A DNA stretch of 64,000 nt from Chryseobacterium sp. Leaf405 (GCF_001425355.1 NZ_LMQN01000015.1:880702-944701); one strand, 5' to 3'. Shown: positions 7,354-16,193, counted from the first letter of the stretch. Notes: a model not told the origin generated them from the letters alone. Made by a program: numbers and translations.

Positions 7354-8519
7354 TGCAGACATCAGCCAAAGGAATGACTCCTTTTTTAGAGAAAATCTCT
7401 CAGTTTAATTTTAATACGTTTTATACGCCAACCACTAGAATTATCTGTCATGCTCTTGTATGGGTTTTCTTTGGATCATTATTGTTTTTGAATTTCTGGG
7501 TAGAGTTGCAAATGCCGTTGAAATCCAGCCTGTTAATGACCATGCGCGGAACGGTGAATAATATGACTGTATTCTATCTGTTTTTTTACCTTGCCGTTCC
7601 CAGAATATTTAAAAGCAAAGCTTGGGGTATTCTTTTAATTCTTCTTAGCATTCCGCTTTCGATTTATATCTGGTTGTCTGTCAATTATTTTCAGTATACT
7701 GTATTGAATTATTTCGGGATTGACATTCATGAGGGACCTCTAAAGGGGCTTATCAGCAGAAATGCTAACCAAACCTATGGTGAAGCTTTAAATTATAAAA
7801 ACGTTTTTGGAAATGCAATGCTGGTGATTTACTCTTTTTCACCGCCTTTTTTCGTTAAAATATTATTTGATATCACAAGACTTTTTAACAGAACTATTTA
7901 TTTTCAGAAACAGACTTCCGAGCTGGAACTTCAGAATCTTAATATTGAAAAAGACTTTCTTAAAGCTCAGCTTAATCCTCATTTTCTTTTTAATACATTA
8001 AATAATCTCTACGGATTGGTAGTGAAGAAAGACCCTAGTGCTCCGGATGCGATTATTAGTATTTCAGATATGATGGCATATACTTTATATGAATCTAATA
8101 CAGAAAAAGTTCCGGTTGAAAAAGAACTGGATTTTATAAAAAATTACTTCTATCTGGAAAGAATGAGATATTCCGCAGATAAAGACATCACATTGGATAT
8201 TGCTATGCCCGATGATCTTGAAGATATCATGATCGCTCCATTATTAAGTTTCACATTTATAGAAAATGCATTTAAGTATGGTCTAAAATCTAAAAATGAT
8301 AATTTTTTGAAAATAAATATCAATATTGTGAATAATATTTTTTACTTTGCCATCGAAAATAATAAAGAAAAAAATTCTAAAAAAACGACAACTTTGGGCG
8401 GAATTGGGGTGAAAAATATACAAAAAAGATTAAAACTTATATATCCGCACAACCATGAAATACTGATAGAAGATAGGGAAACTAGCTTTTTCGTTTCTAT
8501 CTCGATAAATTTAACTTAG
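7353..8519 (+). CDS. LytS/YehU-type sensor histidine kinase
   Basis: The protein has 388 residues. About four membrane segments (near 31-50, 70-85, 90-110 and 152-172) are followed by a short coiled coil and the HisKA_7TM-less LytS core with AQLNPHFLFNTLNNL; the phospho-acceptor is His210. A compact HATPase_c domain follows, with FIENAFKYGLKS as N box and GGIGVKNIQKRL as G box. No large periplasmic domain is seen, so any ligand would be sensed in or at the membrane. Its ATG overlaps the lanB stop by one base, a sign of translational coupling. It probably pairs with the LytTR regulator 1 bp downstream to control the peptide locus. Confidence 0.88.
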   Translation: MQTSAKGMTPFLEKISQFNFNTFYTPTTRIICHALVWVFFGSLLFLNFWVELQMPLKSSLLMTMRGTVNNMTVFYLFFYLAVPRIFKSKAWGILLILLSIPLSIYIWLSVNYFQYTVLNYFGIDIHEGPLKGLISRNANQTYGEALNYKNVFGNAMLVIYSFSPPFFVKILFDITRLFNRTIYFQKQTSELELQNLNIEKDFLKAQLNPHFLFNTLNNLYGLVVKKDPSAPDAIISISDMMAYTLYESNTEKVPVEKELDFIKNYFYLERMRYSADKDITLDIAMPDDLEDIMIAPLLSFTFIENAFKYGLKSKNDNFLKININIVNNIFYFAIENNKEKNSKKTTTLGGIGVKNIQKRLKLIYPHNHEILIEDRETSFFVSISINLT

Positions 8520-8520
8520 G

Positions 8521-9243
8521 ATGAACGATAAATTACGCTGTATAGTTATAGACGATGAGCCGATTGGCAGAGAGTTAATAGTAGATTTTGTAAAAACCAT
8601 TCCTTTTCTGGAGCTCCAGGCTTCTTATGAAGACCCGATTGAGGCACTAACCTATCTTCAATCCAACGAAGTAGATATTATTTTTAGTGATATCGAAATG
8701 CCTAAAATTAATGGGATTGACCTTATCCGAACACTCACTAAACCACCTGCTATTATATTTATCACGGCGCACAGAGATTTTGCATTAGAAGGTTTTGAAA
8801 ACGGAGTTGTAGATTACCTTGTAAAGCCTGTGGCTTACAGCAGATTTTTAAAAGCAGTTAACAGAGCAAAAGAAAGAATACAGGCTTCGGCTTCTAAAAC
8901 AAAATCTGTTTCTCAAGAAAGTGGTTCTTCACCTGAAAGAATTTTCATTAAAGTAAACGGAAAGCTGGTAAAAGTAATCCTGGATGATATTCTGTATGCA
9001 GAAGCCTTGGGTGACTACCTTAAATTAGTAACTGCAGCAGAGACTTTCACCACTTTGGCAACACTGAAATCTATGGAAGACATCTTGGTTGCCCCTAATT
9101 TTTTCAGAGTACAGAGATCATTTATCGTGAAACTTACTTCTATAAAATCTGTTTCAGGCAATGTTATTGAGCTTAATAATGGCAAGACAATTACAATTGC
9201 TCTCAACAAAAAAGACGAACTATTTGCCCTGCTAAGAATTTAA
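8521..9243 (+). CDS. LytTR-family response regulator
   Basis: The protein has 240 residues. The receiver domain carries the acidic pair DDEP at 11-14, phospho-acceptor Asp57 in FSDIEMP and Lys in LVKP (~102). A linker rich in Ser/Lys leads to a C-terminal LytTR DNA-binding domain (~140-240; motifs FIKVNGKLVKV and FFRVQRSFIV). It follows the kinase by one base pair, so the two form a pair. Likely targets are promoters of the peptide locus, but no LytTR direct repeat is evident in the visible part of the array. Confidence 0.9.
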   Translation: MNDKLRCIVIDDEPIGRELIVDFVKTIPFLELQASYEDPIEALTYLQSNEVDIIFSDIEMPKINGIDLIRTLTKPPAIIFITAHRDFALEGFENGVVDYLVKPVAYSRFLKAVNRAKERIQASASKTKSVSQESGSSPERIFIKVNGKLVKVILDDILYAEALGDYLKLVTAAETFTTLATLKSMEDILVAPNFFRVQRSFIVKLTSIKSVSGNVIELNNGKTITIALNKKDELFALLRI

Positions 9244-9582
9244 ATTGTCAATTACTCTACTGATCTCCTCTAAAAACTGATTGTAATACATATTCTTAGT
9301 AAGGACACCTATTTTTAATCTTTGATCTTCTTCAAAAAAGTTTGATATAATATTTTTGGGGAAGATCGATGATATTACAATGACAATTGATCCTTTATCC
9401 ATACATCCTTTCAAATAAGGTGTATCAATATTCATGGAATCATTATCCCAAAATATAATATGATCATCTTCCTTTGGAGTTTTCTCTTCAGACAAAGTAA
9501 GGAAATGAGTTTTGTCGATGAACTCTTTCAACTTATAATGAATAAGAGTATTTTCTGATATTATTTTACAATTTACCCACAT
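9232..9582 (-). CDS. Unknown 116-aa protein, possibly a degenerate receiver-like domain
   Basis: I do not recognise this family. The 116-residue protein has no signal peptide or membrane segment. Its hydrophobic strand pattern (HIIFWDND, SIVIVISSIF, LKIGVLTKN) and the ending YNQFLEEISRVIDNL resemble the later strands and last helix of response-regulator receivers, but no canonical phospho-acceptor Asp site is clear. Its 3' end overlaps the LytTR regulator gene tail to tail by 12 bp. It starts 11 bp after the stop of the 45-codon mini-gene, so the two probably form one transcript convergent with the RiPP operon. It could be an immunity or regulatory factor, but this is a guess. Confidence 0.6.
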   Translation of the reverse strand: MWVNCKIISENTLIHYKLKEFIDKTHFLTLSEEKTPKEDDHIIFWDNDSMNIDTPYLKGCMDKGSIVIVISSIFPKNIISNFFEEDQRLKIGVLTKNMYYNQFLEEISRVIDNLNS

Positions 9583-9593
9583 GATTGTTTATT

Positions 9594-9731
9594 TTAAAAA
9601 AATGAAGAACTGATAGAAATTGAAGTCGGATTTGTTGTTAACAACGTTTCATCAAAAGATTTTGTTGTTGAATAAGTTTTTACAGCTCTTTTTTTGATCA
9701 CTAATTTTTGGTTTGAAGTAGTTGTTTTCAT
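9594..9731 (-). CDS. 45-aa Ser/Thr-rich peptide, possible second RiPP precursor
   Basis: This mini-gene starts MKTTTSNQKLVIKKRAVK and ends TTNPTSISISSSFF. The LVIKKRAV stretch resembles the LxLKKxTI leader motif common in Bacteroidota class I lanthipeptide precursors (a recalled similarity, not searched). The C-terminal half is rich in Ser/Thr and has no Cys: potential LanB substrate that could be dehydrated but not closed into thioether rings alone. Its start is preceded by AATATTAACC, a 10-mer also found before the 21-mer starts; in AT-rich DNA this may be chance. It is next to the only LanB gene in the window. Confidence 0.5.
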   Translation of the reverse strand: MKTTTSNQKLVIKKRAVKTYSTTKSFDETLLTTNPTSISISSSFF

Positions 9732-9956
9732 GGTTGGTTAATATTTATAAACCAAATTTGGTCTACCCATGATCGGAAAACAAGATGCTTCGATGAAAAT
9801 ATGATTTTCTCCGATAGAATTACTGTTTATATCGATATCAAAAAAAAGAATTTTTTACAAAATATCAATATTAAATTCTGTTATATCTATTAGAAGCAAC
9901 CACCTATTAATATTGATTTGTAGAAAAAGAAAAACCTCTCAAAAAGAGAGGCTATA
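9732..9956. other. Non-coding stretch between the peptide locus and the GT9 gene
   Basis: No convincing open frame is seen. The region would hold the promoter of the 45-codon mini-gene, but no clear TAnnTTTG is present. It ends with the terminator of the glycosyltransferase gene. Confidence 0.5.
9930..9951 (-). terminator. Terminator of the GT9 / sufE transcript
   Basis: CCTCTC (9935-9940) and GAGAGG (9946-9951) pair over a 5-base loop. On the - strand the stem is followed by a T run. It lies 5 bp beyond the stop codon of the glycosyltransferase gene. Confidence 0.75.
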
Positions 9957-10925
9957 TTATAAAACTTTATCTATTATTTTCTGAATATCAAGCTCTTCCA
10001 GACAAGCCCAATCTCCCCGATAGCATTCTTTATCTCCAAAAACGGAGCATGGTCTGCAGGTAAGATCTTTTACCTGAACAACATCATCTTCACTCTGTCC
10101 GAAGCCTAAAAATCCAGCGTAAGGATGTGTAGAACCCCAAACGGAAATACATCTTGTTCCTACTAAGCTTGCCAAATGCATATTGGCAGAATCCATAGAG
10201 ATCATTAATTCTAATTCGGAAATTTTATCTAATTCTTGACTAAGGCTTAATTTTCCTGACAAACTAAATGTATTGGGAATTTCCATTTCCCATTTTTCCA
10301 GTGTTTCAGTTTCAGATTTTCCGCCTCCGAAAAAGTATATTGTATATTTTTTAGCTAAAATTCTTACTAATTCATAAGATTTTTCCAGAGGAAGCATTTT
10401 CCCCTGATGCTGAGCAAAGGGTGCAAAGCCTATTCCTGATTTATCAATGGATTTCGGTCTTAACTGATGGGATAATTTCACCGGAAAACCCATCTCACGA
10501 AAAACATCAGCATAACGTTCAACTGTTTTTTTTAATTGAACTTTATTAAGATTCCAAACATCGGTTAGGTGCTCTTTTTCTTCCTTCCCTTTATTGATTT
10601 TGAATACCTTAAGCCCTCTTCTTCTGTAAATTCTATCTAAAATTTTCGTCCTGATAACATCATGAAGATTTGCCACAAGATCTGGCTTGAATTCTTTAAT
10701 TAACTCATTTGCCAATCTTCTCAGCCCAAAGATTCCTTTATAATCATCAAGATTGATTCCTTTGAATATAACATTTGGAATATCTGCAAATAAAGCCTCG
10801 AAGTTACTTCTGGAAACCATGACGATTTCAACATCAGGATTTTGTTCCAAAAATTCACGGAAAACAGGTGCCGTCATCGCAACATCACCAAAAGCGGAAA
10901 AACGATATGCTAAAATTCTTGTCAA
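9957..10925 (-). CDS. Glycosyltransferase family 9 (heptosyltransferase-like)
   Basis: The 322-residue protein begins MTRILAYRFSAFGDVAMTAPV, the N-terminal pattern of GT9 enzymes. The C-terminal half has the donor-site region SGKLSLSQELDKI and SMDSANMHLASLVGTRCISVWGST (~240-265), as in WaaC/WaaF. The family transfers heptose or related sugars from an ADP-sugar to lipid A-core on the cytoplasmic face of the inner membrane. The acceptor here cannot be told. It starts 2 bp after the sufE stop codon, so the two are probably co-transcribed without sharing a pathway. Confidence 0.85.
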   Translation of the reverse strand: MTRILAYRFSAFGDVAMTAPVFREFLEQNPDVEIVMVSRSNFEALFADIPNVIFKGINLDDYKGIFGLRRLANELIKEFKPDLVANLHDVIRTKILDRIYRRRGLKVFKINKGKEEKEHLTDVWNLNKVQLKKTVERYADVFREMGFPVKLSHQLRPKSIDKSGIGFAPFAQHQGKMLPLEKSYELVRILAKKYTIYFFGGGKSETETLEKWEMEIPNTFSLSGKLSLSQELDKISELELMISMDSANMHLASLVGTRCISVWGSTHPYAGFLGFGQSEDDVVQVKDLTCRPCSVFGDKECYRGDWACLEELDIQKIIDKVL

Positions 10926-10927
10926 AC

Positions 10928-11347
10928 CTAAGACTTGAGTTGATATGCTACTGCGTAAAACTTAATTTGCTTGGTCATTGCCATTAAGCCGTTGGCTCTG
11001 GAAGGAGAAAGGAATTCCTGTAATCCGATTTCAGAAATAAATTCAAAATCAGAATCTAAAATTTCTTTTGTAGAATGACCGCTGTAAATACTTACCAAAA
11101 GAGAAACAATTCCTTTAGGTAAAATACCGTCTGAATCTGCCTGGAAAAACAATTTTCCATCTTTAAATTCAGCATCAATCCAAACTTTGCTTTGACAACC
11201 TTTGATTAGGTTTTCGTCAGTTTTTTTATCGTCCGAAAGTCCTTTCAGTTCCTTTCCAAGATCAATAATATATTCATATTTCTGCTCCCAGTCTTCAAGA
11301 AACGCAAATTCGTCGATTAGTTCCTGCTGTTTTTCTTTAATGGTCAT
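10928..11347 (-). CDS. sufE: SufE family Fe-S cluster sulfur acceptor
   Basis: The protein has 139 residues from MTIKEKQQEL; an in-frame Met seven codons earlier is less likely, since SufE proteins are about 140 residues long. The catalytic Cys is Cys51 in LIKGCQSKVW, the same number as in E. coli SufE. It accepts persulfide sulfur from cysteine desulfurase SufS and passes it to the SufBCD scaffold in the cytosol. The other suf genes are not in the window. Confidence 0.9.
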   Translation of the reverse strand: MTIKEKQQELIDEFAFLEDWEQKYEYIIDLGKELKGLSDDKKTDENLIKGCQSKVWIDAEFKDGKLFFQADSDGILPKGIVSLLVSIYSGHSTKEILDSDFEFISEIGLQEFLSPSRANGLMAMTKQIKFYAVAYQLKS

Positions 11348-11382
11348 TTCTATACTTTCTTTGTGCAAAGATACTAATTTAT

Positions 11383-11450
11383 GCCTTAGGCTATAAGCTT
11401 AAGGCTGCAAGCCTTTTTGAAAGCGGTTCTTATAGCTTAAAGCCTGTAGC
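11383..11450. repeat. Imperfect intergenic repeat pair with palindromic segments
   Basis: TATAAGCTTAAGGCTGCAAGC (11392-11412, joining the two lines of sequence) recurs as TATAGCTTAAAGCCTGTAGC (11431-11450). The first copy is also part of a palindrome, GCCTTA...TAAGGC. The second copy overlaps the 3' end of the glycosyltransferase gene. It looks like a dispersed repetitive element or a terminator region. Confidence 0.5.
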
Positions 11451-12545
11451 AGAATTTGCTCTTTCAAAAACTTCCAATAACTTCACTTCTTCGTTTTCCC
11501 AGCACAGCGCATTTGCTGCTTCTTCAAGTTCCGGCTGATAGTTTTTTCTGCCTTTATCTAAAACCGTTTGTATCGATTTGGCGATTGCCAATGGTTGATG
11601 GTCTTCAATAATTTCGCCAATATCAAATTGATTTTTAATGTTTACCATTTCAGGAAGGTTTGACAAAATTAAAGGAACTCTTGCCTGAATACAATCCAAC
11701 ACTTTATTTGGTAACGAATAAAAATAGCTTTCTCCCCCATTCTCTTCGATACTCATTCCACAATCAACAGTTGGGGTTATTTTTCTTAAATCTTCCGGCA
11801 ACAATTTTCCTAAAAACTGAATTTTATACTGAAGGTTTTCTCTAACAACCAATTCTTCGTATGCTTTTTTCATGGGCCCATCTCCTGCAATCTTAAATAT
11901 AACATTGTCTAAATGTTTCATTGCTAAAATTGCTTTATCTATTCCACGAAAAGGATTGATGACGCCTTGATATAAAAGAATTTTCGGATGGTTTTGAAGA
12001 ATTTCCTGATTAAATTTTAATTTTTTAGGCGAATTTTGAACGACAACAGGATCAACTCCGTAATGAGTTTTAAACCATTTTGCATAACTTCCACTTGCCG
12101 TAATCATGAATTTTATGTCAGGAATGAGTTTTTTTTCCAAATATCTCCATAATTTTTGTGACATTTTGCCCTGAATGGCAGGCATTTCTGAAAAGATTTC
12201 ATGACTGTCAAAAACTAACGGGATATTTAACTTTTTCGCCATTAAATAATTAGGAAGCAAGGCGTCCAAATCATTGGCGTGAAGAATCGTGTTTCGGTCG
12301 GCTTTTTTCTTTAATTCACGATACAATTTCCAATTGAATTCGAAATAGGCAGTCTTTAAACTTGTAGATTTTAATTTTATTCTTGAAAAAAAATAAGGAC
12401 GAGACATTTGCTCTGCTCCTCCCCAATTATTCCCTATTAATTCAATGTTATAGCCATTTTCATGTAAAGTTCTGCAAACCTTTTCTATACGCTGGTCGGT
12501 ATATAAATTACTAAATGCAGACGTAATGATTTTTCTCTTCTGCAT
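11430..12545 (-). CDS. Glycosyltransferase family 4-like protein
   Basis: The protein has 371 residues. The GT-B fold is suggested by an N-terminal region with LHANDLDALLPNYLMAKKLNIPLVFDSHE (cut here into its known parts: HANDLDAL and VFDSHE, ~95-120) and a C-terminal donor domain with LYQGVINPFRGIDKAI (~195-210), FKIAGDGPM and the acidic SIEENGGESYFYSLPNKVLD. It likely adds a sugar to an envelope or exopolysaccharide. The final residues (SATGFKL) lie in the repeat at 11431-11450, so the extreme C-terminus may vary between strains. The gene overlaps the next upstream stop by one base. Confidence 0.8.
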   Translation of the reverse strand: MQKRKIITSAFSNLYTDQRIEKVCRTLHENGYNIELIGNNWGGAEQMSRPYFFSRIKLKSTSLKTAYFEFNWKLYRELKKKADRNTILHANDLDALLPNYLMAKKLNIPLVFDSHEIFSEMPAIQGKMSQKLWRYLEKKLIPDIKFMITASGSYAKWFKTHYGVDPVVVQNSPKKLKFNQEILQNHPKILLYQGVINPFRGIDKAILAMKHLDNVIFKIAGDGPMKKAYEELVVRENLQYKIQFLGKLLPEDLRKITPTVDCGMSIEENGGESYFYSLPNKVLDCIQARVPLILSNLPEMVNIKNQFDIGEIIEDHQPLAIAKSIQTVLDKGRKNYQPELEEAANALCWENEEVKLLEVFERANSATGFKL

Positions 12546-12769
12546 TATTTCTTTTTATCCACTAAAAGATAGTAAATTTGTATAAGACAGATTAATCCGT
12601 TGGGGATAATTACCGGCCAAAGCATTCCGCTGAAGATCCCGTAAATAACAAAACAGATACATCCTATCATATTAACGATCCTGATTTTTCTTATATCTTT
12701 CAATATAAAACTCAGTACAATAAAAAGTGACGCGGAATAGCCGATATAAGTAGCAATTTCGGGATTCAT
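12545..12769 (-). CDS. Small inner-membrane protein of unknown function (YgjV-like)
   Basis: Starting at MNPEIATYIGYSASL, the protein has 74 residues; an upstream Met would give 87. Three hydrophobic segments span most of it, with the turn motif VNMIGCICFVIYG typical of small YgjV/SWEET-like membrane proteins. The short tail is basic. It overlaps the glycosyltransferase gene by one base and probably leads that transcript. The function is not known. Confidence 0.7.
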   Translation of the reverse strand: MNPEIATYIGYSASLFIVLSFILKDIRKIRIVNMIGCICFVIYGIFSGMLWPVIIPNGLICLIQIYYLLVDKKK

Positions 12770-12921
12770 GAGAAAAAATTTGAGGATAACAAACTTAATC
12801 ATTTTCAATAAGATAATAAAATTTTTTCTGCCATAAAGTCATTTATTGGTTTTTGGTAAAATATTTGTAATTTAGATAATGAATAAATGGCAATGTTGCT
12901 TTTATTCTAATGAGATATATT

Positions 12922-15459
12922 ATGGATTATAAGTTTTCACAAGGTTTGAGCCAGGTGTTCAAACAAAGCAAAAGCGAAGCTAAACGGCTGAAAAGTGAAT
13001 TTCTTAATACAGAACATCTACTTTTAGGTATTATAAAAACAGAAAACTCTGCAAAAGAAATCCTTCAAAACCTTAATGCGGATTTAACACAAATCAGAAG
13101 AAAAATTGAAACTCTAAATACAGCAAGTCTAAATCCTATTTCTGAGGAGGTTACCAATATTTCTTTCACAAAGATGGCAGATCATGCGATCAAGCGTGCG
13201 GAGCTGGAATGCAGACAATATAAAAGTAATGAGATTAATACCGTTCATTTGCTTTTAGGCATTCTATATAAATATGAAGACCCTACCTCAAATATTTTAG
13301 GAGCTTACGACATCGATTATGAAGGCGTTTCAAAAGAGTATCAGACGATGCTTAAAAATTCCGGGCAGGCGCCACAAAATTCTGCGTACGACGACGATGA
13401 CGACAGAGAAGAATTTGAGCAAATGAGAAAGCCTACAGGAAATTTAGGCTCTGCTAAAAGCAAGACCCCAACATTGGATAACTTTGGTAGAGACTTAACT
13501 TCTTTGGCAAGAGACGGAAAATTAGACCCGGTAATTGGTCGTGAAAAGGAAATTGAAAGAGTTTCACAGATTTTATCACGTAGAAAGAAAAACAACCCTC
13601 TTCTTATTGGAGAACCGGGAGTTGGTAAATCTGCAATTGCGGAAGGTCTAGCTTTAAGAATTCAACAGAAAAAAGTATCCAGAGTTCTTTACGGAAAACG
13701 TGTGATCACTTTGGATCTGGCAAGTTTAGTTGCCGGAACAAAATATCGTGGTCAGTTTGAGGAAAGAATGAAGGCAATTATGACCGAGCTGGAAAAAAAC
13801 AGAGATGTCATCTTATTCATTGATGAGCTTCACACGATTGTTGGTGCAGGGAGTTCAACAGGAAGTTTAGATGCATCGAATATGTTTAAACCCGCTTTGG
13901 CAAGAGGTGAGATTCAATGTATTGGTGCTACCACCTTGGATGAATACCGTCAGTACATCGAGAAAGACGGTGCTTTAGAAAGAAGATTCCAGAAAGTAAT
14001 GGTGGAACCTACTTCTATTGATGAAACGATTCAGATTTTAAATCAAATCAAGGATAAATATGAAGAACATCACAATGTTGTTTATACCGAAGAAGCGATT
14101 TTAGCTTGTGTCAATCTGACAGCAAGATATATTACAGACCGTTTCTTACCGGACAAAGCAATTGATGCGATGGACGAAGCCGGATCACGTGTTTATATCA
14201 AAAACATGAAAGTTCCTACCGAAATCATTGATTTTGAAAAGAAAATCGAAGACATCAAGGAATTAAAACAAAAAGCCGTAAAAGCTCAGGATTATCTTGA
14301 AGCAAGAAAGCTGAAAGATGAAGAAGAAAGACTTCAGATGGAACTGAATTCTGCTCAGGATAAATGGGATAAAGATGTAAAAGAGAGAAAAGAAACCGTA
14401 ACAGAAGAAAATGTAGCGGAAGTAGTTTCTATGATGAGCGGAGTTCCTGTAACGAAAGTTGGCAAAAACGAGCTTGATAAATTAGCTGGAATGGATAGCC
14501 ACCTGAACGGAAAAGTTATCGGTCAGGAAGATGCTGTGAAAAAGGTTGTAAAAGCAATTCAAAGAAACAGAGCAGGGCTTAAAGATCCTAACCGTCCGAT
14601 TGGTACTTTCATTTTCTTAGGAACAACCGGCGTTGGTAAAACTGAGCTGGCTAAAGTAATGGCACGAGAATTATTCGAATCTGATGAATCTTTGATCAGA
14701 ATCGATATGAGTGAGTACATGGAGAAATTTGCAGTTTCAAGATTGGTAGGTGCGCCTCCTGGATACGTTGGATACGAGGAAGGTGGACAATTAACAGAAG
14801 CTGTAAGAAGAAAACCTTATGCTGTTGTTCTTTTGGATGAGATTGAAAAAGCTCACCCGGATGTATTTAATATTTTGTTACAGATTTTAGATGAAGGTCA
14901 CGTTACAGACAGTTTAGGAAGAAAAATTGATTTCAGAAATACAATTATCATCCTTACTTCAAACATCGGAACAAGAGATCTTAAAGATTTCGGAGACGGT
15001 GTAGGCTTCGGAACCTCTGCGAAGAAAACAAATACAGATTCCAGAGCCAGAAGTACTATTGAAAATGCGCTTAAAAAAGCATTCTCACCTGAATTCCTAA
15101 ACAGAATTGATGATATTGTGATCTTTAATTCTCTTCAAAAGGAAGATATCAAGAAAATCATTGATCTTGAACTGAATAAATTGTATTCAAGACTTGAAAA
15201 ATTAGGCTATAAAGTAGACTTAACTGAAGAAGCGAAAGATTTCATTTCTGAAAAAGGATGGGATAAAGACTTTGGAGCGAGACCATTGAAACGAGCTATC
15301 CAGAAATACATTGAAGATTTATTGGCAGAAATGTTGGTAAACAAGCAATTAAATGAAGGTGAAACCGTAGTTCTTGATGTTAATGAAGCAAAAGACAGTT
15401 TAACAGGTAAAGCTTCAAAACCGAAAAAATCTGCGGCTGAGAAATCTTCTCAATCATAA
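12922..15459 (+). CDS. clpC: ClpC-type AAA+ ATPase of the Clp protease
   Basis: The protein has 845 residues from MDYKFSQGLSQV; the Met four codons earlier is an alternative. Order: two Clp-N repeats (~1-145) with the acidic linker DDDDDRE, AAA+ domain 1 (GEPGVGKSA; LFIDELHT), a middle domain with a UVR-like coiled coil (LEARKLKDEEERL) and AAA+ domain 2 (GTTGVGKTE; LLDEIEKA; GARPLKRAI). The middle domain and the length mark ClpC rather than ClpA or ClpB. It unfolds substrates and feeds ClpP in the cytosol. A basic Ser/Lys tail ends it. Monocistronic, with its own terminator. Confidence 0.93.
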   Translation: MDYKFSQGLSQVFKQSKSEAKRLKSEFLNTEHLLLGIIKTENSAKEILQNLNADLTQIRRKIETLNTASLNPISEEVTNISFTKMADHAIKRAELECRQYKSNEINTVHLLLGILYKYEDPTSNILGAYDIDYEGVSKEYQTMLKNSGQAPQNSAYDDDDDREEFEQMRKPTGNLGSAKSKTPTLDNFGRDLTSLARDGKLDPVIGREKEIERVSQILSRRKKNNPLLIGEPGVGKSAIAEGLALRIQQKKVSRVLYGKRVITLDLASLVAGTKYRGQFEERMKAIMTELEKNRDVILFIDELHTIVGAGSSTGSLDASNMFKPALARGEIQCIGATTLDEYRQYIEKDGALERRFQKVMVEPTSIDETIQILNQIKDKYEEHHNVVYTEEAILACVNLTARYITDRFLPDKAIDAMDEAGSRVYIKNMKVPTEIIDFEKKIEDIKELKQKAVKAQDYLEARKLKDEEERLQMELNSAQDKWDKDVKERKETVTEENVAEVVSMMSGVPVTKVGKNELDKLAGMDSHLNGKVIGQEDAVKKVVKAIQRNRAGLKDPNRPIGTFIFLGTTGVGKTELAKVMARELFESDESLIRIDMSEYMEKFAVSRLVGAPPGYVGYEEGGQLTEAVRRKPYAVVLLDEIEKAHPDVFNILLQILDEGHVTDSLGRKIDFRNTIIILTSNIGTRDLKDFGDGVGFGTSAKKTNTDSRARSTIENALKKAFSPEFLNRIDDIVIFNSLQKEDIKKIIDLELNKLYSRLEKLGYKVDLTEEAKDFISEKGWDKDFGARPLKRAIQKYIEDLLAEMLVNKQLNEGETVVLDVNEAKDSLTGKASKPKKSAAEKSSQS

Positions 15460-15480
15460 ATAAATAATTTAATATAATAA

Positions 15481-15511
15481 AAAGCATCGGGAATTTCTCG
15501 ATGCTTTTTTA
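15481..15511 (+). terminator. clpC terminator
   Basis: AAAGCATCG (15481-15489) pairs with CGATGCTTT (15499-15507), followed by a T run. It lies 21 bp after the clpC stop codon. Confidence 0.88.
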
Positions 15512-15548
15512 GTTACTTTTTATAGTTTTTCAAATAAAACCTGAGAAA

Positions 15549-16076
15549 TTAAAGCCCCACTACAAAACCAATATTTGGAACCAATCCATTCGAGAAAATA
15601 CTGGAATTTTCTTTCCAGAGAACATTATACATCAAGCCCAATTGCAAATAAGAATTATTTCCGATTCTCTGCATATATCCTCCTCCAAGATATAAAGCAT
15701 CTTCATTCTCAGTCGTTTTGTAATCATAAAATTTATCTTTATAATTGATGAAATAATGCTGATAATTAGCACTTACAAAGAACGTTCGGGCAATATAATA
15801 ATTCAGAAACGGACCAACACCAAACATTGTCGAACGATAAAAATCTGACGTCTGCCATGAAATACTTCCAGCTACGCCACCTTCCAAATCATCAGTAAGC
15901 TTGTAACCTACTCTTGGTGAAGCAGATAAATAAAAAGCACTGTTACTTCCAAAACCTACTCCTATTCCGCCTCCGAAAGTCCAGTGATTATTATTTTCAG
16001 GTGAATTTTCAACAGCAACCTGAGAAAATATTGATCCCGAAATCAATACAAATAAAAGAATAATAAATTTTTTCAT
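15549..16076 (-). CDS. Outer-membrane beta-barrel protein
   Basis: The 175-residue protein has a signal peptide (MKKFIILLFVLISGSIFSQ). The rest alternates polar and hydrophobic residues with aromatic strand ends (GGGIGVGFGSNSAF, YLSASPRVGYKL, YLGGGYMQRIG), ending NIGFVVGL as outer-membrane barrels do. About eight strands fit the length, as in OmpW/OmpA-like small barrels. The substrate or role is unknown. It is convergent with clpC. Confidence 0.75.
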   Translation of the reverse strand: MKKFIILLFVLISGSIFSQVAVENSPENNNHWTFGGGIGVGFGSNSAFYLSASPRVGYKLTDDLEGGVAGSISWQTSDFYRSTMFGVGPFLNYYIARTFFVSANYQHYFINYKDKFYDYKTTENEDALYLGGGYMQRIGNNSYLQLGLMYNVLWKENSSIFSNGLVPNIGFVVGL

Positions 16077-16193
16077 ATCTAAATTGTTTTTATCGATGTT
16101 TAAAATTATGGTTTTTTTACGAATATATTTAGTTGTATTTTTGCGGCGTCAAACTAAGAACTCCCGTTAAGAGTTTCGTAAAATTGAAATACA

